64,000 nt of DNA from an uncultured Roseateles sp. (GCA_946886855.1 CAMPJJ010000003.1:51382-115381), one strand, 5' to 3'; positions 8,503-17,836 are shown, counted from the stretch's first letter. Program-made: numbers and translations. Notes: generated by a model not told the origin, from the letters alone.

Positions 8503-8979
8503 TCAGACTCTCCTGAGATCGGCAGGCAGGGCAAACCCTGCAGGAAACACGGTCGCGTCATCGATCAACGCATCCGCCAAATTGGCATCAGCGAGACGTA
8601 GACACGCCATGTTTGCGCCGCGAATGTCTGCCCCGCGGAAATCTGCAAATGCAACGTCCGCGCCAGACAGGTCGGCGTCTCGCAAGCAAGCCACTGCAAG
8701 GTTGGCGCCAATGAGCTTGGCTTGCGTCAAGATCGCACGTTCCAAATCTGCATGGTCCAACGCGGCGTTCATCAATTTTGCGCGCTCAAAGTTGGCGCTT
8801 TTGAGAGTTGCGTGAGTAAAGAGAGCCCCACGCAAGTCTGCTTCGACAAAACTTGCCTGACACAAGTCCTTACCCTCAAGCATTGCGCGGTGAAGGTTCA
8901 TGCCATCGAACCTTGCGCCGGTGAATCCTTGCACATTCACCTGAACTATCTCGCCTGTCTGACAAACAATGGAGATCAT
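8503..8979 (-). CDS. Pentapeptide-repeat protein, candidate immunity protein for the RHS toxin
   Basis: 158 residues, mostly tandem A(D/N)LXX-type pentapeptides from about residue 20 to 140 (for example LEGKDLCQASFVEADLRGAL and DADLSGADVAFADFRGADI). These would fold as a right-handed quadrilateral beta-helix. Such proteins can mimic DNA or act as scaffolds. The start overlaps the stop of the RHS gene by four bases (ATGA), the arrangement typical of toxin-immunity pairs, so I infer an immunity role against the RHS C-terminal domain. Its base composition is closer to 55% G+C and unlike the neighbours, like the toxin tip, suggesting the two moved together. No signal peptide is seen, so it is probably cytoplasmic. 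Confidence 0.8.
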   Translation of the reverse strand: MISIVCQTGEIVQVNVQGFTGARFDGMNLHRAMLEGKDLCQASFVEADLRGALFTHATLKSANFERAKLMNAALDHADLERAILTQAKLIGANLAVACLRDADLSGADVAFADFRGADIRGANMACLRLADANLADALIDDATVFPAGFALPADLRRV

Positions 8980-11900
8980 CTATTGCCCCAGTCGGAAGGA
9001 TCAATCTTGATATTCTGCACAGGCTGCACCTTACCAGCTTGCGAAGGGGAAAGAGTTCCGGCGGTCTGCGCTGGCTCTTGGCCTACAAGTCTGCCAGCCA
9101 CGTAACGATGATTGCCATCGACGATCACCTTGCCATCAACTTTAATTGCGGGAGCGGCTTCTCCTGCTTGAAGACGCCCAACATAGCTCTCGACGACTGG
9201 TTTCGATATCGCATTTTGCGTTGTCTGAAGTTCAGAGCCTTGCAACGCAGCTTTGATTGAATCGTTTGTGACCGTCACGCTCCGCGCGCTGGTCACGGCT
9301 TCGGCAGCCTTGGGCGCGACCTCTGCGGCCTTAACGACTGCTGCCGCGCCCTCTACTCCTTTGATCGCTGTTCCACCCGCTCCGGCCGACGCTATGCCGA
9401 TGAACTTTGCTGATTCAACAGCAAGAGTCTTCAGATACTCCATAGGGCTGAAATTCGGGTACACATTTACCGACTGCCGCCCGTCCGGATCCACCCTCAA
9501 GTACGGATTGTTATCGACGTAGGTATATAGCCCGAAGCCCTTGCCCGTATTGGCGTCGGTAACGATCGGATCCACGCTCAGAAACCTGCCAGGGATCGGA
9601 TCGTAATACCTCTGCTGCATGTACACGAGATTCGTCTCCGAATCCTGCACATGCCCGGTGAAGCCAATGACGCTGGTGGCCTTGCTTGGCTTGGTGCCTG
9701 CGGCCGGGAAGCCGTAGGGCTCGAACCTCGTCCTGTTGAGCAGCGCCCCCGCCGCGCTCGAATGCGCCACCGGACTACCCAGCGCATCGGTGTGCGGGTA
9801 CTGCGTCACCCCGCCCGTCACCTCCGCGATCTGCTTGCCTGCCAGGTAGACATACATCGTCTCCGACTGCTTGCGTCCGCCGATGCAGGTGCTGCCCGAC
9901 AGCGTGCCGCTGGCGCAGCTGTAGTTCGGCGTCGCGTTGCTGGCCGTGGTCTTCGTGCAAGTGCTGCCGCTGAGCGAGTCTCCCGCGTTGCACGCCCAAG
10001 CGCTCACCGAAGCGCCGTAGGTGCTGGACGCCGTGTGCGTGCAAGTGCTGCCGCTCAGGCTGTCGCCCGCATTGCAGACGTAGCTCGGCGTCGCGCCATA
10101 GGTGCTCGTGGCGTACTGCGAGCACGTCGTCCCGCTCAACGAGTCTCCGCCGTTGCACACCCAGCTCGCGATGGATGCACCGTAGTTCGAGGGGATCAGG
10201 CAGCTGCTGTCCGACACCGTGCCGCTTGAGCAGCTGTAGCTGTTCACCGTCGCCGCTTGCGTGACGGTGCTCGTGCACTGGTTGCCGCTGAGCGAGCCGC
10301 CGCTCGGGCAGCTGTACACCGGCTGCGCGCTGAACCGGCAGGTGATGTTGCGCCCCGAACGGCTCGAGCTCGCGAACACCAGCGAGTAGGGATTGGCCGC
10401 CAGGCAACGGTCCTGGTCGCTCTCGTCGGCGCTGACGATCGCCGTGCCGATGCACTGCTGGCTCGCGTTCGGCGAGCCCAGGCCGTTGCAGGTGTACGAA
10501 CTGATCGTCGCAACCACCGTCGTGGTCCTGGAGCACGTCGTGCCGCTAAGCGAATAACCGCCGGGGCAGGCGTACACCGGCGTGGCCGCCACGTTGGCGA
10601 CGTGCGTGCAGGTGGACCCGCTCAGGCTATCGCCCGCGTTGCACGCGTACACCGGGCTGGCGCCGTAGGTGTTGGCCACGTAGGTGTGCGAGCAGGTGCT
10701 GCCGCTCAGGCTGTCGCCTGCATTGCACGACCAGCTCGCCACCGACGCGCCGTAGTTGCTCGTGGTCACGTGCGTGCAGGTCGTGCCGCTGAGCGAGTCC
10801 CCCGCGTTGCAGACATACCCGTTGGGCGTGGCACCGTAGGTGCTCGTCGTCAGGCACTGGCTGCCCGAGAGCGTGCCGCTGGCGCAGCTGTAGCTCGCAA
10901 TCGTCGCCGGCACGTCGGGCTGCACCTCGTCGGCCGCGCCCCACAGCAACTGCCCGCCCTGGCCGTAGACCTGCACGCGCGTAGAGCCGTCGTTGTTGCG
11001 GATCCAGGTGCGCCGTCCGTGGCCGTCGTATTGATAGGTTCCTCCCAGGTTGGACGAGCCCATACGGTTGCCCAGGTCGAACGTATAGGACTGGGCGCCC
11101 TTGCTGAGGATGTTGCCGCGCTCGTCGTACTGGTACTGGTACAGCGCGCCGTTGGTCATCACGGTCGCGAGCCGGTTGCGCCCGTCGTAGCCCATGCTGC
11201 TGGCGCGCGCGCCCACCGTGGCCGAGGTGATGTTGTCCACCGCGTCGTAGGTGTAGCTGGCGTTGCCCCACACGCCCGGCGCGTTGGCCGAGGTCAGCCG
11301 GTCCAGCGCGTCGTAGCCCATGCTGCGGTTGAAGACACCTTCTTGCTGGTCCGCGATGGCGGCGACGTTGCCGTTCTCGTCGTAGCTGTACTGGTCCTGC
11401 AGCACCCCCGCGTCGCGGTTCACCAGCGGCAGCCCGCGCTTGTTCTGCGTCAGCGTGTGCGCGATGCCGTTGCCCAGCGTGTAGCCGGCCACGGCGCCGT
11501 TGGGGTGGTAGCTCACGCCGGCGGCGTAGCTTCCTGCAGTGGTCGCTTCACCCAGGCCGTTGGGCGTGTACGCCACCGTCGAGCCGTTGGGATAGACCAG
11601 CGAGGCGAGGTCCCCCGCGCTGTTGTGATTCCACGCGAAGCTGAACTGGCGGCCGCTGAAGTTCAGGATCTCGCTGCTGAGTTGGCGCAGCTCGTTGTAG
11701 CCGTAGACCCAGGTCGAGCCGTTGCTGACGATGGACTCGAGCTTGGCGTCGGGCGTGTAGGTCCGCGTGATGCCCGGGCTGCCGTCGCCGTAAGCCGTCG
11801 TGAGCAACTGGCCGATGGCGTCGTAGCCGTAGGCGATCTTGGCGCTGGCGGGAACGCTGGCCGTGTCGCAGGTCGTCGTGCCGGGCAAGGCCTGACCCGG

Positions 11901-14621
11901 AGCGCGCCATGCGACGTTGCCCGCCAGGTCGTAATCCTGCACCGTCGCGCCGACCTCGGGCTCGATCGTCTTGCACAGGCGCTGGCCCGCGTCGTAGACG
12001 TAGGCGCGCGTCACGCCGCCGCGCGTGATGCTCGTGGGTTTGCCGAAGGCATCGCGCACGATGCTGACCTGCACGCCCAGCGGTGCTTCGATGGTCTGGA
12101 TGCTCGCCTCGTCGGGCTTGTCCAGCGCCCACATCGTCTGCGTCGTCTGGAAGCCGCGCGGGTTGGTGACGCGGGTCTTGAAGCCGGTCAGGTACTCCGT
12201 CTTCGTGCTCAGCGCGGTGACGTCGCTGAGCTCGCTGTCGGCGTCGACCTGCGTCGGGCGGCCGATGGCGTCGTAGGTCGTGCGCTTGCCCGCCGGGCGC
12301 AGCGCCACGCTGGCGATGTCGCGCTGCGGATAACTCTCGTAGGTGACCCGGTTCTGCGTGTCGAAGGCCTTGACCACGACCTTGCGGGTGTTGGCCTCGT
12401 CGCTCGCGTCCCAGGTGCGGCTCATCACCGGACGCCACATCGCGTCGAAGTAGGTCACCGTGCGCGCGTTGCCCTTGCTCACCGACTGGCGCCAGTGGCC
12501 CGCCGGGATGCCGTACTCCTCGGTCGGCACGCCCGAGAAGGTCACCGTCGTGCCAGTGAAACCGCTGGGCGGCGTGATGCTCGCGAGCCGCCCCATCGCG
12601 TCGTAGCCGAAGCTCGACGAGTACCCGGCGGCGTCGGTGTAGCTGGTCACCAGGCCGATGTCGTTGACGACTCCGCTCTCGTTGCCGCCGTTGGGGTAGT
12701 GCACGGTCTGCGCGACGCCGCGCTTGTAGTTGCTGAAGGTCGCGGTGTTGCCCGCGGCGTCCGACTTCGTGGCGACGGTGCCGTCGGCGTTGTAGGTCTG
12801 TGAGCCCTTGACGATGCCGAAGGCGCGGCTCGTCGTGGGACGCGCCAGCGAGTCGAAGTCGGTGGACTGGACGGAGTAGCCGCCGGAGGTGACCTCGGCG
12901 ACCTGACCCAGCACCCAGAGCGCCGTGTTGTCGTAATAGGTCGTGGCTTCGGAACGCGTGCCGCCCGGGCCGGAGCGGGTCAGCGCCACGGGCCGCGCGT
13001 TGGCGTCGAAGGCATCGACCTGGTTCGAGAACGTCGCGCCGTCGCGCGTGATGACCGTGGTCTTGGTGGGCTTGTTGAGCGGTCCGTTCCAGTCGGCGAA
13101 CTGCGCGTAGCTGATGCCGAAGGACTCGGGGAAGGGCTGGCCCGCGCCGCCCTTCTGGTAGGTGTAGGCGATGACCTGTTTGCCTGACGTGCCGCCGTCC
13201 CAGCCGTTGACGACATACAGCAGCAAGCCCTGGTCGTTCTCGTACCGGTTGCCGAAGACCTGACGCGTGCGTGTGCCGTCCGGGTTGGTGATGTCGGTGT
13301 TGCTGCAGCCGCTCGCGCAGGGCCAGTTGCCCGCGGTGAGGTAGTCGTAGGTCCAGGCCTGCGTCGTCAGTCCGGCGCCGGTGATGACCTTGTTGCTCAG
13401 TCCGATGACCGCGCGCGAGGGCATCACGTCGTAGCGCGCCACGCCGTCGGAGATGTTGCAGAACGCCTGCATGTCCGCGTAGGCGAGCAGGAAGTACTTC
13501 ATCGTGTACGTCGCCGTCGCCCCGGAGGGATGCGTGATGCTGCCGGTGAAGACGTCCGCCCGCATGTAGTTCGAACCGTCGGGACACGCCGTGTCCGGCG
13601 AGGTATGCAGCCCGAGGTTGTCGGACGGCAGCAGGCCGCCGAGCTGATATCCCCACTGCGTGCCGTCGGGCAGCGTGACGGAGGTGAGGCCGCGTCCGGT
13701 GTAGCCGTAGGTGTAGGTGCGTGTGCCGTCGGTGGCCGAGACCGCGTGGCCGCCCGAGTTGGTGATCGTGATGGAGCGACCGTCGCTTGACTGGATGGAA
13801 GTCAGCTTCTCCGGGTCCGCCGGGTCATACGTGTACGTGACCCAGTTGCCGAAACGGTCGGTGACCTTGGTGGCCATCAGGTACATGTCCTGACGCCGGA
13901 AAGCGTTCTTGCCGATCTTGATGGCGTCGACCTCGCGGGTGGCCATCCAGTCGAAGTCGTAACGCACGCCCGAGGTGGAGATCGCGTAGAAGCCTTCGCC
14001 GCTGCCGTTCTTGATGGAGGCGAGACATCCGACCTGCCACTGCTGCTTGGTGACGATGGGATAAGGGCCGCCCGTGGTGGGCGCACCGGCGTAATCCGCG
14101 CTTCGCTTGAGCAGCTCCTGCTTGCCCGCGCCGGGCACGTCCAGGTAGGTGCCGTGCCAATAATCGTTGTCGAAAGCGACCTGGCCGCCGACAAAAACTT
14201 CGCCGGGCCGCCAGAAGGCGCTGCAACGCGTGGTGTCGCTGTGCACGCCGTTGGCGTAGCCCGTCCAGCCGACTGTCTTGCTGAAGGACCCGCCGATGCG
14301 CGGCGTCTTCCATTCCCATTGGCCGAGCGGGAAGTCGTAGGCGTAGGTGGTCGTGCGCCGCCCCACGGCGAGACCTCGCGTCAGGCGCACCGGCAGCTCG
14401 TTGTTGCCCTTGAGGTCCAGGTCCGTCTGCTCGAACGCGAGGCTGCCGTCATACAGGCTCACCTTGTCGCCGAACATGTCCTCGCCGTAGGGCTTGATGC
14501 TGTTCTGCGCCACCGGCACCAACTGCTTGAGGTAGTCGGCATCCATCGCCCGCGCGGGCACCGACGTCAAGACAGCGGCGCACAACGCCGCGACGGCCTG
14601 CAGGCCGAAACGAATCTTCAT
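8976..14621 (-). CDS. Exported RHS/YD-repeat polymorphic toxin with Cys-rich insertion and ParB-like C-terminal tip
   Basis: 1,881 residues. A Sec signal peptide (cleavage likely after ARA, residue 25) is followed by a long YD-repeat shell (many GYDAMGRL, YDAIGQL and YDERGN units, about 250-1230). Then comes a Cys-rich repeat block (about 1235-1580; units such as CNAGDSLSGSTC plus TYGAS), then the RHS core (YVYLAGKQIAEV, HTDALGSPVAH, RFEPYG, YYDPIPGRFLSVDPI; about 1583-1680). The variable tip follows DPDGRQS (about 1714 to the end). In the tip, VDGKVIVDGNHRYVAGRL resembles ParB/sulfiredoxin-like domains, so a nuclease or nucleotidyl activity is possible. The Cys block splits what is normally continuous RHS core sequence. 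The tip is lower in GC than the rest. No VgrG or PAAR gene is nearby. The coupled pentapeptide gene follows. Confidence 0.88.
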   Translation of the reverse strand: MKIRFGLQAVAALCAAVLTSVPARAMDADYLKQLVPVAQNSIKPYGEDMFGDKVSLYDGSLAFEQTDLDLKGNNELPVRLTRGLAVGRRTTTYAYDFPLGQWEWKTPRIGGSFSKTVGWTGYANGVHSDTTRCSAFWRPGEVFVGGQVAFDNDYWHGTYLDVPGAGKQELLKRSADYAGAPTTGGPYPIVTKQQWQVGCLASIKNGSGEGFYAISTSGVRYDFDWMATREVDAIKIGKNAFRRQDMYLMATKVTDRFGNWVTYTYDPADPEKLTSIQSSDGRSITITNSGGHAVSATDGTRTYTYGYTGRGLTSVTLPDGTQWGYQLGGLLPSDNLGLHTSPDTACPDGSNYMRADVFTGSITHPSGATATYTMKYFLLAYADMQAFCNISDGVARYDVMPSRAVIGLSNKVITGAGLTTQAWTYDYLTAGNWPCASGCSNTDITNPDGTRTRQVFGNRYENDQGLLLYVVNGWDGGTSGKQVIAYTYQKGGAGQPFPESFGISYAQFADWNGPLNKPTKTTVITRDGATFSNQVDAFDANARPVALTRSGPGGTRSEATTYYDNTALWVLGQVAEVTSGGYSVQSTDFDSLARPTTSRAFGIVKGSQTYNADGTVATKSDAAGNTATFSNYKRGVAQTVHYPNGGNESGVVNDIGLVTSYTDAAGYSSSFGYDAMGRLASITPPSGFTGTTVTFSGVPTEEYGIPAGHWRQSVSKGNARTVTYFDAMWRPVMSRTWDASDEANTRKVVVKAFDTQNRVTYESYPQRDIASVALRPAGKRTTYDAIGRPTQVDADSELSDVTALSTKTEYLTGFKTRVTNPRGFQTTQTMWALDKPDEASIQTIEAPLGVQVSIVRDAFGKPTSITRGGVTRAYVYDAGQRLCKTIEPEVGATVQDYDLAGNVAWRAPGQALPGTTTCDTASVPASAKIAYGYDAIGQLLTTAYGDGSPGITRTYTPDAKLESIVSNGSTWVYGYNELRQLSSEILNFSGRQFSFAWNHNSAGDLASLVYPNGSTVAYTPNGLGEATTAGSYAAGVSYHPNGAVAGYTLGNGIAHTLTQNKRGLPLVNRDAGVLQDQYSYDENGNVAAIADQQEGVFNRSMGYDALDRLTSANAPGVWGNASYTYDAVDNITSATVGARASSMGYDGRNRLATVMTNGALYQYQYDERGNILSKGAQSYTFDLGNRMGSSNLGGTYQYDGHGRRTWIRNNDGSTRVQVYGQGGQLLWGAADEVQPDVPATIASYSCASGTLSGSQCLTTSTYGATPNGYVCNAGDSLSGTTCTHVTTSNYGASVASWSCNAGDSLSGSTCSHTYVANTYGASPVYACNAGDSLSGSTCTHVANVAATPVYACPGGYSLSGTTCSRTTTVVATISSYTCNGLGSPNASQQCIGTAIVSADESDQDRCLAANPYSLVFASSSRSGRNITCRFSAQPVYSCPSGGSLSGNQCTSTVTQAATVNSYSCSSGTVSDSSCLIPSNYGASIASWVCNGGDSLSGTTCSQYATSTYGATPSYVCNAGDSLSGSTCTHTASSTYGASVSAWACNAGDSLSGSTCTKTTASNATPNYSCASGTLSGSTCIGGRKQSETMYVYLAGKQIAEVTGGVTQYPHTDALGSPVAHSSAAGALLNRTRFEPYGFPAAGTKPSKATSVIGFTGHVQDSETNLVYMQQRYYDPIPGRFLSVDPIVTDANTGKGFGLYTYVDNNPYLRVDPDGRQSVNVYPNFSPMEYLKTLAVESAKFIGIASAGAGGTAIKGVEGAAAVVKAAEVAPKAAEAVTSARSVTVTNDSIKAALQGSELQTTQNAISKPVVESYVGRLQAGEAAPAIKVDGKVIVDGNHRYVAGRLVGQEPAQTAGTLSPSQAGKVQPVQNIKIDPSDWGNR

Positions 14622-14958
14622 GGGTCCTCCCGATCCGCGACCCCGGGGCGGGGTGCGAGCCGTCCTTTTCTTGTCTTTGGCTGCCTATCGCGTAAAGCCC
14701 GACGCCGTGTCGTCGACGCGCTTCCGCGATGGCGCGTCGATGCTAGGTTCGAGGCATTTGCAATTCGGTTCGGGTTTGCACTGCGCCATCGCACCGACGT
14801 GCGATTGGCGCCCGAATCAGATGGGCAGGATCGCAGGCTGTCGGCGATTTGCCGACACGCACTGCGGTCCAAACCGGACGGGGAGCACCGAAGTCCGGAG
14901 ATACCCCGCGATGGAGCGCCGCGCCACACTGCGGCAACGCAATCGCCCGAGGCCCGCC
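14622..14958. other. Gap between RHS gene and receiver gene
   Basis: This 337-base stretch separates divergent genes and should hold both promoters. I see no convincing sigma-70 promoter, no PIP box and no conserved coding frame. The only notable feature is a locally AT-richer segment near 14750-14775. Confidence 0.5.
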
Positions 14959-15369
14959 ATGAAGATCCTTCTTGTTGATCCCTCTCCGACCTGGATCGCC
15001 ACCCTGCGCCACAGGCTCAACGACATGCCCGGCGCCGTCGTGGTGGCCCAGTGCGCCTGCGAAGAGCACGCCGTGATCACCGCGGTGCTGTGCCAACCCG
15101 ATGTGGTGATCTGCGATGTCGCCTTGGCTGAAGGTTCCGGCTTGAACACTGTCGCCCGGATGCGCAAGGCGGGCTTCCGCGGCGCGGCCTTCGTGATCAG
15201 CAACGCGGATGAAGCGCTGTTCGGTCCGCGTTGCCTGGAGGTCGGCATGAACGCGTTCTACAGCCGGGAACACGAGCTGGACGTTCTCCTGGACACACTG
15301 CGCGTTGTCGCGGACACCCCGCTGACCTTCCACCAGCCCAAGCTCCGCCAACTGGCCGTCGCCGCCTGA
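14959..15369 (+). CDS. Single-domain response regulator (receiver only)
   Basis: 136 residues beginning MKILLVDPSPTW. They follow the receiver fold: ILLVDPS (first acidic strand, with one Asp instead of the usual pair), DVVICDVALAEGSGL (phospho-acceptor Asp), AAFVISNAD, and NAFYSREHELDVLLDTL where the usual Lys position appears to be Ser/Arg. The family is normally CheY-like; here the weakened acidic pocket and missing Lys suggest an atypical receiver that may not be phosphorylated. No output domain or kinase is nearby. The ATG at 14959 is preferred over one at 14911 because the conserved strand begins at once. Confidence 0.75.
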   Translation: MKILLVDPSPTWIATLRHRLNDMPGAVVVAQCACEEHAVITAVLCQPDVVICDVALAEGSGLNTVARMRKAGFRGAAFVISNADEALFGPRCLEVGMNAFYSREHELDVLLDTLRVVADTPLTFHQPKLRQLAVAA

Positions 15370-15534
15370 TATCGCCAACCTGATCGGCGAGGCGCTGCTG
15401 ATCGAGGCGGCTCCTCGCCTCGATCGCCCGAGGTCGTCCATCGTCATCGGCGGTCATCAACTGTCGCTGGCTGCCGTCGGCTGCCTTCAGCTGCCTGAAG
15501 CTGCCGTAGGCGGAACCCGCTTTACCTCAGTCGC

Positions 15535-15565
15535 TTGCCCAACATTACAACTTTTGTTGTAATGT
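15535..15565 (+). promoter_or_regulatory. ars operon promoter and ArsR operator
   Basis: TTGCCC at 15535-15540 and TGTAAT at 15558-15563, separated by 17 bases, fit a sigma-70 promoter. A perfect inverted repeat (ACATTACAAC, TTTT, GTTGTAATGT; 15542-15565) fills the spacer and covers the -10. Binding there would block RNA polymerase, the usual way ArsR autorepresses. The predicted transcript start falls at about 15570, next to the ATG at 15571. Confidence 0.85.
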
Positions 15566-15570
15566 CGGCC

Positions 15571-15897
15571 ATGGACAAGACGACTGCCCTGGCCGGCCTC
15601 GGCGCGCTGGCTCATCCGATCCGGCTCGACGCCTTCCGCGCCCTGGTGGTCGCGGGCGCCGACGGCCTCACGCCTGGCGCGCTCGTCGACCTGCTCGGCG
15701 TCGCCTACGCCAAGCTGGGCTTCCATCTGAAGGACCTCGCCGAGGCGGGGCTCGTCACCTCGGAGCAGGTCGGCCGCCACGTGGTCTACCGGGCCGTGTA
15801 TCCGCAGATGAACGCGCTCCTGGCCTATCTCACCGAGAACTGCTGCCAGGGCGCCGCCTGCGCCGTGCCGCCGAGCCCCACCCGTTGCGACTGCTGA
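15571..15897 (+). CDS. arsR: ArsR family metalloregulatory repressor
   Basis: A 108-residue winged-helix repressor: ALAHPIRLDAFRALVVAG opens the fold, and VAYAKLGFHLKDLAEAGLV is the recognition helix region, followed by the wing. Unlike E. coli ArsR, which senses As(III) through Cys residues in the recognition helix, the cysteines here cluster at the C-terminus (NCC, then a Cys after QGAA, and CDC at the end), a plausible alternative As(III) site. It should bind the perfect dyad at 15542-15565 and release when arsenite is present. The ATG at 15571 (MDKTT) is chosen; an ATG at 15562 lies inside the operator. With the -10 ending at 15563, the mRNA may be leaderless. Confidence 0.88.
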   Translation: MDKTTALAGLGALAHPIRLDAFRALVVAGADGLTPGALVDLLGVAYAKLGFHLKDLAEAGLVTSEQVGRHVVYRAVYPQMNALLAYLTENCCQGAACAVPPSPTRCDC

Positions 15898-15910
15898 CCC
15901 GAGACCCGCC

Positions 15911-16423
15911 ATGACACCGACAGCCTGCAACGTGCTCATCCTGTGCACGCACAACTCCGCCCGCAGCGTCCTCGCCGAGGGCATGCTCAACCACTGGGCG
16001 AGGCGGCTCGGCAAGGAGGTCCAGGCCTTCAGCGCGGGCAGCGCGCCCAGCGGGCGGATCAACCCGTTCGCGCTCGAGGTGCTGCAGGCTGCCGGCATCG
16101 ACACCACGGGCCATCGCAGCAAGAGCTGGGACGAGTTCACCACGCCGGACGCGCCGCCACTGTCCATCGTCATCACCGTGTGCGACAGCGCCGCGGCCGA
16201 GCAGTGCCCGGTGTTCTTCGGCGGGAGCGGACAGCCGGTGAAGGTGCACTGGGGCTATCCGGACCCTTCCGACGCCGAAGGCGGCGATGACGGCAAGCGC
16301 CGCGCGTTCGAGCTCACGCGGCAGGCCATCGCCTATCGCATGCTGCAACTGCTGCAGTTGCCCTTGGGAACGATGAGCCGGAAGGAACTTCAGCAGGCGC
16401 TCCTCGACATCGCGCGGAGCTGA
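15911..16423 (+). CDS. arsC: Arsenate reductase, low-molecular-weight phosphatase family
   Basis: 170 residues with the P-loop CTHNSARS (catalytic Cys near residue 12) and the later DP pair in YPDPSDAEGG, as in the LMW-phosphatase-like arsenate reductases. The enzyme reduces arsenate to arsenite in the cytoplasm, using a Cys relay that is reset by thioredoxin or a glutaredoxin. A second Cys (VCDSAAAEQC, near 91-98) could take part in the relay. It follows arsR by 13 bases and precedes the channel gene by 4 bases, so it is part of the operon driven from 15535. Confidence 0.92.
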   Translation: MTPTACNVLILCTHNSARSVLAEGMLNHWARRLGKEVQAFSAGSAPSGRINPFALEVLQAAGIDTTGHRSKSWDEFTTPDAPPLSIVITVCDSAAAEQCPVFFGGSGQPVKVHWGYPDPSDAEGGDDGKRRAFELTRQAIAYRMLQLLQLPLGTMSRKELQQALLDIARS

Positions 16424-16427
16424 CGCG

Positions 16428-17117
16428 ATGAACCTGCCTCGAAAGCTCTTCGCGGAACTGCTGGGGACGGCGTTCCTGCTCGCCATCGTGATCGGTTCCG
16501 GCGTCATGGCGGAGCGCCTCAGCGGCGGCAACGTGGCCGTCGCGCTCCTGGCCAACACGCTGGCCACGGTGGGCGGGCTCTACGTCCTGATCGAGGTCTT
16601 CGGCCCCGTGAGCGGCGCCCACTTCAATCCTGCCGTCAGCGCCGTCATGGCGTGGCGCGGCGAGCTGGCCAGGACTTCTCTCCTGCCCTACGTCGCCGCG
16701 CAGTTGTCGGGGGCCGTGCTCGGTGCATGGCTCGCGCATGCGATGTTCGACATGAGCCTGTTCCAGGTCTCCACCAGGCTGCGCAGCGGTACGGGCCAGT
16801 GGATCGCTGAAGCGGTCGCCACCTTCGGCCTGCTGCTGGTGATCCTGCGCGCGCCCCGGTCACGCGTGGCGGCCCTGGTCGCGGCCTACATCGGCGCGGC
16901 CTACTGGTTCACCGCCTCGACGTCCTTCGCCAATCCGGCGGCCGTCGTCGGTCGCCTGTTCAGCGACAGCTTTGCCGGCATCGCGCCCGCGAGCGCCCCC
17001 GCCTTCATCGCCGCCGAGTTCGCCGGCGCGGCCCTCGCGGTGGGTGTCCATCACCTGCTGCTGCCGTCTCCGTCCCCCAGACGCGACGCCCTTCCCCACC
17101 CCGCCACCGACGCATGA
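16428..17117 (+). CDS. aqpS: MIP/aquaporin family channel, AqpS-like
   Basis: 229 residues with six hydrophobic segments and the two signature half-helices of aquaporins: [10 protein letters not shown] (first NPA, about 62-71) and [11 protein letters not shown] (second NPA, about 165-175, with the selectivity-filter Arg). In Sinorhizobium meliloti, AqpS next to arsR/arsC/arsH is the exit route for arsenite formed by ArsC. The same set of four genes occurs here without a pump gene (arsB or acr3), so AqpS is the likely As(III) exit. It overlaps arsH by four bases (ATGA). Confidence 0.88.
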   Translation: MNLPRKLFAELLGTAFLLAIVIGSGVMAERLSGGNVAVALLANTLATVGGLYVLIEVFGPVSGAHFNPAVSAVMAWRGELARTSLLPYVAAQLSGAVLGAWLAHAMFDMSLFQVSTRLRSGTGQWIAEAVATFGLLLVILRAPRSRVAALVAAYIGAAYWFTASTSFANPAAVVGRLFSDSFAGIAPASAPAFIAAEFAGAALAVGVHHLLLPSPSPRRDALPHPATDA

Positions 17118-17836
17118 ACGACATGGCCGACCTTCTCTTTCCCGACGCCACGTTCCCGGCACTGAGCACGGACCTGCTGGCGATCCCCACGCTGGATCAC
17201 CTCACGGTGGCGGCGCCGTCGCGGCATCGTCCGCGCATCCTCCTGCTGTACGGCTCGCTGCGCGAGCGCTCCTACAGCCGCCTGCTCAGCTTCGAGGCGG
17301 CGCGCCTGCTGGAGGCGCTGGGCGCGGAGGTCAGGATCTTCAACCCGTCGGGCCTGCCGCTGCCGGACGACGCGCCCGAGACGCATCCGAAGGTCCAGGC
17401 GCTGCGCGAGCTGGCCGCCTGGTCCGAAGGGATGGTCTGGTGCTCGCCGGAGCGGCACGGCGCCATGACCGGGATCATGAAGACGCAGATCGACTGGATC
17501 CCGCTGTCGACGGGCTCGGTGCGGCCCACCCAGGGCAAGACGCTCGCCGTGATGCAGGTGTCGGGCGGCTCGCAGTCGTTCAACGCCGTCAACCAGATGC
17601 GCGTGCTGGGCCGCTGGATGCGCATGCTGACCATCCCGAACCAGTCGTCGGTCGCGAAGGCCTTCGCCGAGTTCGACGAGGAGGGGCGCATGACACCGTC
17701 CCCGTTCTACGACCGTCTGGTCGATGTGATGGAGGAGTTGGTCAAGTTCACGCTGTTGACGCGCGATCTCGCGCCGTTCCTGTTGGACCGCTACAGCGAA
17801 CGCAAGGAAAGCGCTCCGGAACTCGCCGCGCGTTAG
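17114..17836 (+). CDS. arsH: ArsH, NADPH-dependent FMN reductase / organoarsenical oxidase
   Basis: 240 residues of the flavodoxin-like ArsH family: [18 protein letters not shown] holds the FMN phosphate-binding loop, followed by [30 protein letters not shown] and [12 protein letters not shown], all typical of ArsH. The family oxidises trivalent organoarsenicals and reduces quinones with NADPH. Translation is coupled to aqpS through ATGA. Its stop (TAG, 17834-17836) interlocks with the stop of the convergent coiled-coil gene at 17833-17835, so there is no terminator space between the operons. Confidence 0.92.
   Translation: MNDMADLLFPDATFPALSTDLLAIPTLDHLTVAAPSRHRPRILLLYGSLRERSYSRLLSFEAARLLEALGAEVRIFNPSGLPLPDDAPETHPKVQALRELAAWSEGMVWCSPERHGAMTGIMKTQIDWIPLSTGSVRPTQGKTLAVMQVSGGSQSFNAVNQMRVLGRWMRMLTIPNQSSVAKAFAEFDEEGRMTPSPFYDRLVDVMEELVKFTLLTRDLAPFLLDRYSERKESAPELAAR

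Noticed and set aside
10257..12803. Long open frame of 848 codons opposite the RHS gene
   Set aside because: Arg/Ala/Val-rich shadow of the RHS repeats, without family features or ribosome-binding site.
8976..14621. Link of the RHS protein to a type VI secretion system
   Set aside because: There is a Sec signal peptide and no VgrG, PAAR or other T6SS gene in the window.
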